A DNA stretch of 64,000 nt from Brevundimonas sp. (GTDB taxonomy: Bacteria; Pseudomonadota; Alphaproteobacteria; Caulobacterales; Caulobacteraceae): NCBI GenBank assembly GCA_003248965.1, contig QFQU01000020.1:3425-67424 (forward strand), written 5' to 3'. The notes beneath the pieces were generated by a model. It saw only the letters and a program-made list of their open reading frames with translations, did no database searches and was not told the DNA's origin. A program made the position numbers and the translations under genes. Below are positions 8,685 to 16,638 of this stretch, in pieces; the first letter of the stretch is position 1; every line of letters begins with the position of its first letter.

Positions 8685-8983
8685 AGGTTCGCAAATACAA
8701 ACAGGCGCGGGTGCATCTGTGGTTCCAGAGCCGTTTCGGCGAACCTTACGAGGCCCTGACCTCGACCGATCAGGCGCTGGAACGGTTCGTGGCGCCGACG
8801 TTTGCGGTGGGGGTGCGGCTGGAGGCGGATGATACGCTCACCGTCGCCGCGCCCTTCGGGTTGGAAGACGTCTTCGCCCTGACGATCCGGCCCAATCCGA
8901 ACCGGCCGCGCGCCAGGGGCTGGGCCAAGGTCGTCGAAAGCGCCCGCGGCCGCTGGCCCGAACTGACGGTGATCGAAGCCTAG
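8681..8983 (+). pseudogene. truncated DUF925 nucleotidyltransferase, C-terminal half only
   Basis: From ATG 8681 (overlapping the TGA of the fusion gene by four bases) the frame gives 100 residues that align end to end with the last 100 residues of the fusion protein: WFQSRFGEPYEAL versus WFEAKFGEPYPPI, FAVGVRLEADDT in both, APFGLEDVF versus APFGLDDVF, and RWPELTVI versus RWPELTIV. The catalytic GS and D-x-D motifs are missing. GC and codon use here are those of the core chromosome, unlike the preceding island. The simplest reading is that this is the 3' stump of the resident gene, split by the island. It could still be translated by coupling, but an enzyme activity is unlikely. Confidence 0.75.
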
Positions 8984-8995
8984 AGCCTGATGGTT

Positions 8996-9385
8996 TTAGT
9001 AGGGGCCGTGCTTGCCGTTGGAGGAGAATTCGGGCGGGGCGGCCTTGTGGACGTATTGTTCGGCGACCAGCCAGGCCTTGAACGGGCGCAGGCAGCCCAT
9101 GCACATCGCCACCAGGATCGGCAGGGTCACGACCGCATGGACCCAGATGGGCGGGTGGACGATGAAGTCGAACGCCATCAACAGGATCATGCCGACCAGG
9201 CCGACCGCCGTCATGACGAAGAAGGCCGGGCCGTCCGCCGGATCGGCGAAGCCGTAGCTGAGGCCGCATTCGGGACATTCGGTCCTGAGCGTCAGATAGC
9301 CTTTGAACAGGGCGCCCTTGCCGCAACGCGGGCACCGGCAGGCCAGGCCGGTCTTCAGGGTGCTGAGGCGCGGATAGTCGGTCAT
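8996..9385 (-). CDS. DUF983 family membrane protein
   Basis: 129 residues with an N-terminal zinc-ribbon-like cluster of four Cys (CRCPRCGKGALF, then CPECGLSY), two predicted membrane helices (FFVMTAVGLVGMILLMAF and a second from about residue 82) and a cytosolic tail. This layout is the DUF983 family, common in Alphaproteobacteria and often found near cytochrome oxidase or cell-wall genes; the biochemical role is unknown. It is the first clearly core gene right of the island, transcribed toward it. Confidence 0.85.
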   Translation of the reverse strand: MTDYPRLSTLKTGLACRCPRCGKGALFKGYLTLRTECPECGLSYGFADPADGPAFFVMTAVGLVGMILLMAFDFIVHPPIWVHAVVTLPILVAMCMGCLRPFKAWLVAEQYVHKAAPPEFSSNGKHGPY

Positions 9386-9465
9386 GAGGGCACTGTGCGC
9401 GTTCGAGGCGGGATTGTCGCGTGGGCGACTTGTCCAAGGCGAGGCCGGTTCGGGGGCGAACGCGG

Positions 9466-9479
9466 TTAACCGCGATTAA
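9466..9479. promoter_or_regulatory. CtrA-like half-site pair TTAA-N6-TTAA
   Basis: TTAA at 9466-9469 and TTAA at 9476-9479 are separated by six bases, close to the CtrA consensus TTAA-N7-TTAA. It stands 29 bases before the TPR gene and near the start of the divergent DUF983 gene. TTAA is rare in this GC-rich DNA, but one spacing base is missing. Confidence 0.4.
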
Positions 9480-9507
9480 AGGGCTTTCGGGGCATGGGTC
9501 GCGGGAT

Positions 9508-12348
9508 ATGTCCGGGGCCCCGCACAGCAAGCGCATCCTGAAGACGACCGTGGCCGCCGCCGCGGCCGGCGCCGTCGCCTTTGCGCCGCTGGCCCCCCTG
9601 GCCCAGGAGGCCGGGCGTGGGCGCGATCCCCTGTCGATCAATATCGGCCAGACCAGCGACTTCACCCGGGTCGAATTCGGCGGCGTCATCGGCGTGCGGT
9701 CGCGCGTCAGCCGCGACGGCGACAAGGTAGTGGTGCGGCTGGGCGTCAGCGCGGCGCCCGATGTTTCGCGTCTGAGGGTCGATCCGCCGCCGGCGGTGAA
9801 GGCGGTCGAGACGCGCATGGCGCGCGGCGGCGGCACGGATCTGGTCATCACCCTGGCGCCGGGCGCCGAGGCCCGCTCGGGCGTGGCGGACGGGGCGGTC
9901 TGGCTGAATCTCTATGCGCCGGGCAAGGCGCCCGAGACGACCGAGGCGGCAAGGCCCGCGACCCGGACGGTCGTGCCGGTAAGCGCGGTCTCCAGCGCCG
10001 AGAAGACGGTCTTGACCTTCCAGTGGGGCGCGCCAGTCGGCGCCGCCGTCTTCCGCCGGGGCGAGGCGGTCTGGATCGTGTTCGACGCCGCCGCGCGGAT
10101 GGACATGACGGGCGCCAAGGCCCTGGGCCCGGCCAAGGACGCGCGCTGGGCGGCGGGGCCGGACTACACCGCCGTGCGGGTCGCGGCGCCGGACGGTCTG
10201 GCGGTCTCGGCCCAGGGCCAGGGCGGGACCTGGACCGTGACCATCGGCGGGGCGACGCCCGAGGCCCAGGGGGTCGAGGTCGGCCGGGCCGACGACGGCT
10301 CTCCGGCCCTGGTGGCGCGCATGGCCGGGGCGACCAAGGCGATCTGGCTGACCGATCCGTTGGTCGGGGACCGATTCGCGGCGGTCACGGCCCTGGCGCC
10401 CGGAAAAGGGTTCGCGGGCGAACGCTCCACCGTCGATCTGACCCTGATCCCCACCGCCCAAGGCTTGGCCGTCGAGACGCCGACCGACGATCTGAAGGTG
10501 GAGGCCGCCGGCGATCTGGTCACGATCAGCCGGCCGAACGGCCTGACCCTGTCGCCCCCGTCCGCCGCTCTGGAGACGGGCGATCAGGGAGCGGACGCGC
10601 CCCGGCGGGCGTCGCATCCCGCCCTGATCCTGGACGAATGGGCCGCGTTGGGCGAGGCGGGCTTTTCCGACCGCTATCGCCGCCTTCAGGACGCGGCCGC
10701 GCAGGAGACCCTGGCGGCCGACGACAATCCCCGCGCGCCGATCGAGGCGCGACTGGCCCTGGCGCGCTTCCTGGTCGGATCGAACCTGAACTACGAGGCG
10801 ATCGGCGTGCTGAACGCCCTGATCGCCAAGGCGCCGAATCTTCAGGGCGAGCCTGAGGTGCGAGGTCTGCGCGGCGCGGCCCGCGTCGGTGTCGGCCGGC
10901 TGGAGGAGGCCCAGGCCGACTTCGCCATCGGCGGTCTGTCCGACGATCCGTCCGCCCGCGTCTGGCAGGGCTATATCGCCGCCGAACAGGGCGACTGGGA
11001 GGGGGCGCGGCGCAACTTCGCCGCCGGCGCCACGGCCATCGACAGCTTTCCCAAGGTCTGGCGCGCGCGGTTCGGCACGGCCCACGCGCTGGCGGCGGTG
11101 GAGCTGGGCGACCTGCCCGCCGCGCAGAAACTGCTTGCTTATGTGTTCAGCCAGGACGCCCCGGCGGCCGACCAGTTGACGGCGCGGCTGGTGCAGGCGC
11201 GGCTGTTCGACCTGACGGGCGACAAGGATCGGGCGCTGGGAATCTACAAGGCCGTGTCGCGCGCCTCTCTGGACGGGATCGCCACCCCCGCCAAGCTGGG
11301 GGCCGTGATCCTGGAGCTGGACAAGGGGGCCATCAACCCCGACCAGGCGGCCCAGCGGCTGGAGCAGCTGAAGTGGCGCTGGCGCGGCGACGCCACCGAA
11401 CTGGCGGTGATCCGCAAACTGTCGGACATCTATCTGAAACAGGGCCGCTATCGCGAGGCGCTGGACGCGCTGCGCAGCGCCGGCAAGCGGATGGCGGGCG
11501 TGCCTGGCGCGACCGAGATCCAGGCGGACCAGTCCAACGCCTTCCGCGCCCTGTTCCTGGACGGCGCGGCCGACGGGCTTCAGCCGGTGCAGGCCCTGGC
11601 CCTGTTCTACGACTTCCGCGAACTGACGCCCATCGGGGCCGACGGGGACGAGATGGTGCGTCGCCTGTCGCGCCGCCTGATCGACGTCGATCTGCTTGAC
11701 CAGGCCGCCGAGCTTCTGAAGCACCAGGTGGACGAGCGGCTGGACGGCGTGGCCAAGGCCCAGGTCGCCACCAACCTGGCCACCGTCTATCTGATGGACC
11801 GCCAGCCCGAGAAGGCGTTGCAGGCCATTTGGGGATCGCGCACCACCCTGTTGCCGGCGGCGATGAACAGCGAGCGGCGCGCGTTGGAGGCCCGCGCCCT
11901 GATGGACCTGGGCCGGTTCGACCATGCGCTGGAGGTGCTGGACAAGGACCAGTCGCCCCCGGCGCGCGAGGTGCGGGCCGACATCTTCTGGAAACAGCAG
12001 AAGTGGGGCGAGGCGGCCCCGATCTACGAGGCGCGGCTGGGCGACCGCTACAAGACCGCGACGCCGTTGACGCCGGCCGAGGAAAGCTGGCTGATCCGCA
12101 CGGGCGTGGGCTATTCCCTGGCGGGGGATCGGGCCGCGCTGCAAAGGTTGAACGGACGTTATGCGTCCTTCGTCGCCGGGGCGCGGTCGGGCGCGGCGAT
12201 CCGCGTGGCGCTGGACGACAATCTGTCGGGCGTGGCGGGCGCGGGCGACTTCGCCAATCTGTCCAGCCAGGCCGACACCTTCGTCGGCTGGGTCAACAGC
12301 GCCAAACAGGCCTTCCGCCAGGAGACCCAGGCCAAGCCCGCGGCCTGA
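9508..12348 (+). CDS. secreted tetratricopeptide-repeat protein, flagellar neighbourhood
   Basis: 946 residues from ATG 9508; an in-frame GTG at 9421 was rejected because it would place the CtrA-like site inside the gene. A signal peptide (TTVAAAAAGAVAFAPLAPLAQEA) is followed by a beta-rich, AMIN-like part with repeated VxVRL-type strands, then from about residue 420 a long helical array with tetratricopeptide character (for example AEQGDWEGARRNFAAGA, YLKQGRYREALDALRSAG, YLMDRQPEKALQAIW). It probably acts as a periplasmic scaffold. Neighbouring early flagellar genes and the CtrA-like site suggest a cell-cycle or motility link, but the sequence does not show which. It ends at a bidirectional terminator shared with HU. 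Confidence 0.75.
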   Translation: MSGAPHSKRILKTTVAAAAAGAVAFAPLAPLAQEAGRGRDPLSINIGQTSDFTRVEFGGVIGVRSRVSRDGDKVVVRLGVSAAPDVSRLRVDPPPAVKAVETRMARGGGTDLVITLAPGAEARSGVADGAVWLNLYAPGKAPETTEAARPATRTVVPVSAVSSAEKTVLTFQWGAPVGAAVFRRGEAVWIVFDAAARMDMTGAKALGPAKDARWAAGPDYTAVRVAAPDGLAVSAQGQGGTWTVTIGGATPEAQGVEVGRADDGSPALVARMAGATKAIWLTDPLVGDRFAAVTALAPGKGFAGERSTVDLTLIPTAQGLAVETPTDDLKVEAAGDLVTISRPNGLTLSPPSAALETGDQGADAPRRASHPALILDEWAALGEAGFSDRYRRLQDAAAQETLAADDNPRAPIEARLALARFLVGSNLNYEAIGVLNALIAKAPNLQGEPEVRGLRGAARVGVGRLEEAQADFAIGGLSDDPSARVWQGYIAAEQGDWEGARRNFAAGATAIDSFPKVWRARFGTAHALAAVELGDLPAAQKLLAYVFSQDAPAADQLTARLVQARLFDLTGDKDRALGIYKAVSRASLDGIATPAKLGAVILELDKGAINPDQAAQRLEQLKWRWRGDATELAVIRKLSDIYLKQGRYREALDALRSAGKRMAGVPGATEIQADQSNAFRALFLDGAADGLQPVQALALFYDFRELTPIGADGDEMVRRLSRRLIDVDLLDQAAELLKHQVDERLDGVAKAQVATNLATVYLMDRQPEKALQAIWGSRTTLLPAAMNSERRALEARALMDLGRFDHALEVLDKDQSPPAREVRADIFWKQQKWGEAAPIYEARLGDRYKTATPLTPAEESWLIRTGVGYSLAGDRAALQRLNGRYASFVAGARSGAAIRVALDDNLSGVAGAGDFANLSSQADTFVGWVNSAKQAFRQETQAKPAA

Positions 12349-12367
12349 TCCATCGCCGGAAACGAAA

Positions 12368-12398
12368 ACGGGCGGAGACCGTCGCGGTCTCCGCCCGT
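12368..12398. terminator. bidirectional hairpin terminator between TPR gene and HU gene
   Basis: Perfect 14 bp stem: ACGGGCGGAGACCG (12368-12381) with its complement at 12385-12398 and a three-base loop. It lies between two convergent genes; A-rich and T-containing flanks on both sides fit use in both directions. Confidence 0.8.
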
Positions 12399-12435
12399 CA
12401 TGCTTTGATCGATCCCGCCTGGGACCGAAAAAGGC

Positions 12436-12714
12436 TTAGCCGTTGACGGCGTCCTTCAGCGGCTTGGAGACGCGGAAGCGGACGGCCTTGGAGGCGGCGA
12501 TCTTGATGGTCGCGCCGGTGGCCGGGTTGCGGCCTTCGCGCTCGGCGCGCTCGGCGGTGTCGAAGACGCCCAGGTTCGAGATGCGGACGTCGCCGCCCGA
12601 CTTCAGGGACTTGTGGATGTTCTCGACGATGGCCGTCAGAACCTTGCCGGCGTCGGCCTGCGAGACACCGGCGTCCTTGGCGACGGCGGCGATCAGTTCG
12701 GCTTGAGTGGTCAT
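12436..12714 (-). CDS. hup: HU family nucleoid protein
   Basis: 92 residues with the full HU/IHF fold: helical N-terminus (TTQAELIAAVAKDAGVSQAD), beta arm signature GRNPATGATIKI with the Pro that intercalates DNA, and the C-terminal AVRFRVSKPLKDAVN. It binds DNA non-specifically and compacts the nucleoid. HU rather than IHF is favoured by the short length and the lack of the IHF-specific C-terminal extension. Single gene with its own terminator. Confidence 0.95.
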   Translation of the reverse strand: MTTQAELIAAVAKDAGVSQADAGKVLTAIVENIHKSLKSGGDVRISNLGVFDTAERAEREGRNPATGATIKIAASKAVRFRVSKPLKDAVNG

Positions 12715-12829
12715 AAGAAGCGTTTCCAGTGTTATTCGCCCGACTTCAGGGCGAGGACCGGGGGATCAACACGGATTTTGCGCTGCATTGCAAGCGCCGA
12801 TGCAGCGGGAACCCCAGCAGGGCCGGGGA

Positions 12830-13642
12830 TTATCCGGTTCCGGACGCCCGCTGGAAGCTCTCGACCAGGCTGCCCGCGACCAGTCTCCAGCCGTCAACCA
12901 GCACGAAGAAGATCAGCTTGAACGGCAGGGACACCACCACCGGCGGCAGCATCATCATGCCCATGGACATCAAGACGCTGGCCACCACCAGATCGATCAC
13001 AAGGAACGGAACGAAAAGGAGAAATCCGATTTCGAAGGCCTTCTTCAGCTCGCTGATCATGAAGGCCGGTGTGACGACGCGCAGGGGCAATTCCTGCAGG
13101 TTCTGAGGAGGCTGAATCTTGCTGAGCCGGGTGAACAGGGCCAGGTCGCCGCGGTCCACCTGGGCCAGCATGAAAGTCTTCACAGGTTCTGACGCCGCAT
13201 CGAACGCCTGGGGCAGTTCCATCTGCTGGTCCATCAATGGGCGGACGCCCGAATCATAGGCGTCCTGCCAGGTCGGGGCCATGACGATGGCGCTGAGGAA
13301 CAGGGACAGGGAGATCAGGACGGCGTTCGGCGGCGACTGTTGCAGCCCGAGGGCGGTCCTCAACAGCGACAGCACGACCACGATCCGCACGAAGCTGGTC
13401 GTCATGATGACGATGGACGGCGCCAGGGACAGCACGGTCATCAAGCCGACCAGCTGGACCACCCGCTGGGTCAGGCCCGCGCCGGAGCCCAGGTCGATGT
13501 TGATGGCCGATCCGCCCTGGGCGGCCTGCTGGGCCAGGGCGGCGACGGGCCAAGCCAGGCAGACCAGGGTGGTGAACAGGGACAGGATGGCTGCGCGCTT
13601 CAGCTCGGGGCCTGTCGGTCTGACGAACAGGGCGGGTTTCAT
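12830..13642 (-). CDS. fliP: flagellar type III export protein FliP
   Basis: 270 residues: a cleavable signal region followed by the FliP pattern of membrane helices (VVQLVGLMTVLSLAPSIVIMTT.. with SFVRIVVVLSLLRTALG, and the C-terminal EIGFLLFVPFLVIDLVVASVLMS-type segment, MGMMMLPPVVVSLPFKL). FliP forms the core ring of the flagellar export gate with FliQ and FliR, which are not adjacent here. Its start overlaps the fliO stop by four bases. Transcribed divergently from flgB with CtrA-like sites between. Confidence 0.95.
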   Translation of the reverse strand: MKPALFVRPTGPELKRAAILSLFTTLVCLAWPVAALAQQAAQGGSAINIDLGSGAGLTQRVVQLVGLMTVLSLAPSIVIMTTSFVRIVVVLSLLRTALGLQQSPPNAVLISLSLFLSAIVMAPTWQDAYDSGVRPLMDQQMELPQAFDAASEPVKTFMLAQVDRGDLALFTRLSKIQPPQNLQELPLRVVTPAFMISELKKAFEIGFLLFVPFLVIDLVVASVLMSMGMMMLPPVVVSLPFKLIFFVLVDGWRLVAGSLVESFQRASGTG

Positions 13643-13914
13643 TGGCCGCCTCCGACCTGACGCGGTTCGATCAGTTCGCGCCCCTCGCCCAACAGGATCA
13701 GCCGCTCCTCCTCGTCGACGCGCACCAGGACCAGGCGACGGGCGGGGTCCAGGACCAGCGTCTCGACCACCTGAAGACGGCGGGCGCCGCGCTCGGCGTT
13801 CAGACGGGCCAGAAGCTGAGGCGCGTAGCGGCGCGTGGCCCAGGCGACCAGGCCGATCAGCCCCAGGGTGAAGGCCAGGCCGAAGACGGCGCGGGCGAGA
13901 TCGAGAAAATTCAT
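13639..13914 (-). CDS. fliO: flagellar biosynthesis protein FliO (short form)
   Basis: 91 residues from ATG 13914; an upstream in-frame ATG at 13935 was not preferred. One membrane helix (AVFGLAFTLGLIGLVAWA) precedes a small cytosolic beta domain, LQVVETLVLDPARRLVLVRVD and LILLGEGRE, which is the FliO pattern. FliO assists FliP ring assembly. Coupling by a four-base overlap with fliP supports the call. Confidence 0.85.
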   Translation of the reverse strand: MNFLDLARAVFGLAFTLGLIGLVAWATRRYAPQLLARLNAERGARRLQVVETLVLDPARRLVLVRVDEEERLILLGEGRELIEPRQVGGGQ

Positions 13915-13956
13915 ACGCTGAGAGGCCCCGCGCAAATCGCGCCGATGGGCGAAGTC

Positions 13957-14000
13957 TTAACCACCACGGTTAACGAGGCGTTGAGATAAGGGCCTGTTAA
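13957..14000. promoter_or_regulatory. CtrA-like site cluster between fliOP and flgBC-fliE
   Basis: TTAA at 13970-13973, seven bases, then TTGA at 13981-13984: a CtrA full site with one mismatch. Additional TTAA elements stand at 13957-13960 and 13997-14000. The cluster sits in the 143 bp gap between the divergent fliO and flgB genes, as expected for class II flagellar promoters of Caulobacter-type bacteria. Confidence 0.6.
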
Positions 14001-14057
14001 CCATGCAGGCGGCATTTTCTGCCCATCGCGCGCATCCGCGTCGCACGGGAGACCGCC

Positions 14058-14465
14058 ATGGGCGTCGCCGACATACCGCTGCTGGGGCAGATCAAGGGCC
14101 GTCTGAACTGGCTGGACGCGCGCCAGCGGGTCATCGCCGAGAACGTGGCCAACGCCGACACGCCCGGCTTCGTCGGCCGCGACCTGAAGCAGCCGGCCGA
14201 TTTCGCCGCCGCCCTGAGGAACGGCGGGGGGCTGCAGATGGCGCGCACCAATGCGGCCCATATCGCGCCCGCCAGGCCCTCGGTCCGGTTCGATCAGACC
14301 AAGGCGCCCGATTCGGAAACCACGCTGGACGGCAATTCGGTGGTGGTCGAAGAGCAGATGCTGAAGATGGCCGAGAGCCGCATGGCCTATGACGCCGCCA
14401 TCGGCTTCTACCAGAAGTCCATGTCCATGATCCGCATGGCCGCCCGCAAGCCCGGCGCCAGCTGA
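14058..14465 (+). CDS. flgB: flagellar basal-body rod protein FlgB
   Basis: 135 residues with the rod-protein N-terminal motif RQRVIAENVANADTPGFVGRDL and the C-terminal helix DAAIGFYQKSMSMIRMAA. FlgB forms the proximal rod with FlgC, FlgF and FliE in the periplasm. Good ribosome binding site (GGGAGACC) before ATG 14058. First gene of flgB-flgC-fliE, spaced 14 and 11 bases, so one transcript. Confidence 0.96.
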   Translation: MGVADIPLLGQIKGRLNWLDARQRVIAENVANADTPGFVGRDLKQPADFAAALRNGGGLQMARTNAAHIAPARPSVRFDQTKAPDSETTLDGNSVVVEEQMLKMAESRMAYDAAIGFYQKSMSMIRMAARKPGAS

Positions 14466-14479
14466 GAAAGGCCTGACCC

Positions 14480-14899
14480 ATGCCCGACACCGTCCCCCCG
14501 TCGAACAGCGCCATGGCCGTCGCCGCCTCCGCCCTCAAGGCGCAGCAGTCGCGGATGCGCGTCATCGCCGAGAACATCGCCAACGCCCAGTCGACCGCCC
14601 GCACGGCGGGGGGCGAACCCTATCGCCGCCAGATCCCGGTGTTCCAGGCGCGCGAGGTGGACGGGGCGACGGGGGTGGCCCTGGCCGAGGTGCGGCCCGA
14701 CCGCAGCGACTTCAAGATGGACTACGACCCGTCCCACCCGGCCGCGAACGCCCAGGGCTATGTGATGCGGCCCAATGTCGACACCCTGGTCGAGGCCATG
14801 GACATGCGCGAGGCCCAGCGCGCCTACGAGGCCAATCTGAACGTCATCGAGACGGCGCGGTCGATGGACAGCCGCACCCTCGACATCATCAAACGCTGA
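14480..14899 (+). CDS. flgC: flagellar basal-body rod protein FlgC
   Basis: 139 residues with the rod signature MRVIAENIANAQSTART at the N-terminus, the central GYVMRPNVDTLVEAMDMREA block and the C-terminal AYEANLNVIETARSMDSRTL helix typical of FlgC. Forms the proximal rod beside FlgB. GAAAGGCC precedes the start; 14 bases after flgB. Confidence 0.97.
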   Translation: MPDTVPPSNSAMAVAASALKAQQSRMRVIAENIANAQSTARTAGGEPYRRQIPVFQAREVDGATGVALAEVRPDRSDFKMDYDPSHPAANAQGYVMRPNVDTLVEAMDMREAQRAYEANLNVIETARSMDSRTLDIIKR

Positions 14900-14910
14900 G
14901 GGTCTAGGCC

Positions 14911-15225
14911 ATGAATCCGATGATGGCCGCCAAGGCCTACGCCGCCGTTCAGGGCGGGGGCATGCCGACCGGGCTGTCGGGCGCGGCGCCGGCGCCCGGC
15001 GCGGGCGACGGCGGCTTCGCCGACCTGGTCAAGACCGCCATGACCGACATGGCCCAGCAGTCGCGCGCGGCCGAGACCCAGATGACCCGTTCGGTCCAGG
15101 GCCAAGGCAATCTGATCGACGTGGTGACGGCGCTGAGTTCGGCCGAGGCGTCGCTGGAGACGGTGATCTCGGTCCGCGACCAGGTGATCTCGGCCTACAA
15201 GGAAATCATGGCGATGCCGCTGTAG
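14911..15225 (+). CDS. fliE: flagellar hook-basal body protein FliE
   Basis: 104 residues: low-complexity Ala/Gly N-terminus, then the helical FliE core DLVKTAMTDMAQQSRAAETQM and the C-terminal LIDVVTALSSAEASLETVISVRDQVISAYKEIMAMPL-type region (conserved V-x-AYKEIM end). FliE joins the MS ring to the rod and is an early export substrate. Last gene of the operon; convergent with the FAD protein gene. Confidence 0.96.
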   Translation: MNPMMAAKAYAAVQGGGMPTGLSGAAPAPGAGDGGFADLVKTAMTDMAQQSRAAETQMTRSVQGQGNLIDVVTALSSAEASLETVISVRDQVISAYKEIMAMPL

Positions 15226-15237
15226 GGCGGCTCCCGC

Positions 15238-16578
15238 TCAGGCCGTCATGTCGGCCGTCACGCGACGGGCCAGGTCCAGGGCTGCGCCGCGTAGATCGGG
15301 CACGGCCGTGATCTCCCACGCCGCGCCGCGCGTCAGGGGGCCGATGGCGTAGAGGCCGGGGACCGGGCGGCCCGCGACGTCCAGCGGCCGACCCGCTTCG
15401 TCGACCGCCAGCCCCAGCCCCAGGGGATCGGGCTGGATCAGGCCCTTGGCCAGAAGATTGCGGATCAGGGGTCGGGTGCTGCGTTCCACCGCGCTGAGGG
15501 GGCCGGTGCAGTTGACGACCAGGTCGAAGCCTTCGCAGACCGCGTCCTGGCCGCCGCGCGGACGCCAGCAGACCTGAGCGCCCGTGTCCGTCAAATGGCT
15601 TTCGGTCAGGCGGCCGGCGAGGATCGTCAGGTCGCCTGTCGCCCGCAGGGCCTCGACCTGGGCGGCGATGGTCGGCGCCAGGCGATGGCGATGCACGTCC
15701 CACAGCGGGCGCAGATGGCGCAGGAAGCGGGACCGCTCGACCGGGGTCCAGCCCCGCCACAGGTCGCGGGCGACGCGTCGCAGCCGGTCGAACACGGCGC
15801 GCCAGTCCTGACGGGCCGAGGCCGCACGCACCTGGGCCAGAAGCCCAGACGGCCCGCCGGAAAAGACGTCGTCGCTGGGCGCCAGAACCTCGACCGAATG
15901 GGCGCGTGGGACCAGGCCCCGGCGCGACAGGGCGACGAACCGGCGGCCGGGCGCGCGCAAGGAAAGGACCGTGTCCACCATGGTCAGGCCGGTCCCGATC
16001 ACCAGGATGCGGCGGGCGTCGGCCATGCTGCGCGGGTTCAGCGCCCAGGGGTTCTCGACATAGAGGGCGGAGGTGCGCAGGGCCGGATCGATCCCCGGCG
16101 GCGTCGCCGGCTCCAGATTGCCCAGGGCCAGGACCACGGCGTCGGCGGCGACCGGCCCGTCCGAGGTCGAGACGATCCAGCCCTCGGCCGTGCGGTCCAG
16201 GGCCAGGGCTTCGGCCGGCGTCAGGGTCAGTCGGCCGTCTGCCTTAGCGACGGCCCGGTCCCGGATCGCGGCCAGATAGTCGCCGTACAGGCCGCGACCG
16301 ATGAAGTCGTGCGGCGCGGGGGCCGGATCGCGGGCGGCGACCCAGTCGGCCAGGTCGTCCGGCCGGTCGGGAAAGGCGCTCATATTATCCAGGCGCACGT
16401 TCAGCAGATGACCGGGATCGCGGGTGTCATAGGCGACGCCGCGCCCGAAGACGGGGCGCCGCTCGATCAGGGTGACACGCAGGTCCGCCGACAGGGTCGT
16501 CAGGTGCACGGCCGTCATCAGGCCGCTGAAACCGGCGCCGATCACCGCGACGTGCGGGTGTTTCCGATCCGGCGTCAT
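15238..16578 (-). CDS. FAD/NAD(P)-binding oxidoreductase (pfam13454 type)
   Basis: 446 residues from ATG 16578, chosen for GGAGG just upstream. N-terminal FAD Rossmann motif HVAVIGAGFSGLMTAVHL, a second nucleotide motif RILVIGTGLTMVDTVLSL near residue 185, and NCTGPLSAVERSTRPL plus YAIGPLTRGAAWEITAVPD near the end. This matches the FAD-NAD(P)-binding family related to YdhS, whose substrates are mostly unknown. The neighbour on the same strand, 61 bases upstream, is a WecG-type glycosyltransferase; a functional link is not evident. Confidence 0.85.
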   Translation of the reverse strand: MTPDRKHPHVAVIGAGFSGLMTAVHLTTLSADLRVTLIERRPVFGRGVAYDTRDPGHLLNVRLDNMSAFPDRPDDLADWVAARDPAPAPHDFIGRGLYGDYLAAIRDRAVAKADGRLTLTPAEALALDRTAEGWIVSTSDGPVAADAVVLALGNLEPATPPGIDPALRTSALYVENPWALNPRSMADARRILVIGTGLTMVDTVLSLRAPGRRFVALSRRGLVPRAHSVEVLAPSDDVFSGGPSGLLAQVRAASARQDWRAVFDRLRRVARDLWRGWTPVERSRFLRHLRPLWDVHRHRLAPTIAAQVEALRATGDLTILAGRLTESHLTDTGAQVCWRPRGGQDAVCEGFDLVVNCTGPLSAVERSTRPLIRNLLAKGLIQPDPLGLGLAVDEAGRPLDVAGRPVPGLYAIGPLTRGAAWEITAVPDLRGAALDLARRVTADMTA

Positions 16579-16638
16579 CCGGCCTCCGTTCCGATCAGGG
16601 CGCACAATGAAGAACCCGACGGCGGATGGCGAGAGGCG

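Noticed and set aside
1..8685. Integrase, attachment site or CRISPR array in the island
   Set aside because: No recombinase motif, no tRNA gene at the junction and no regularly spaced repeats could be found in the window.
9466..12144. 892-codon minus-strand frame opposite the TPR gene
   Set aside because: Arg/Gly/Gln-rich shadow frame typical of GC-rich DNA; the plus-strand frame has signal peptide and repeats.
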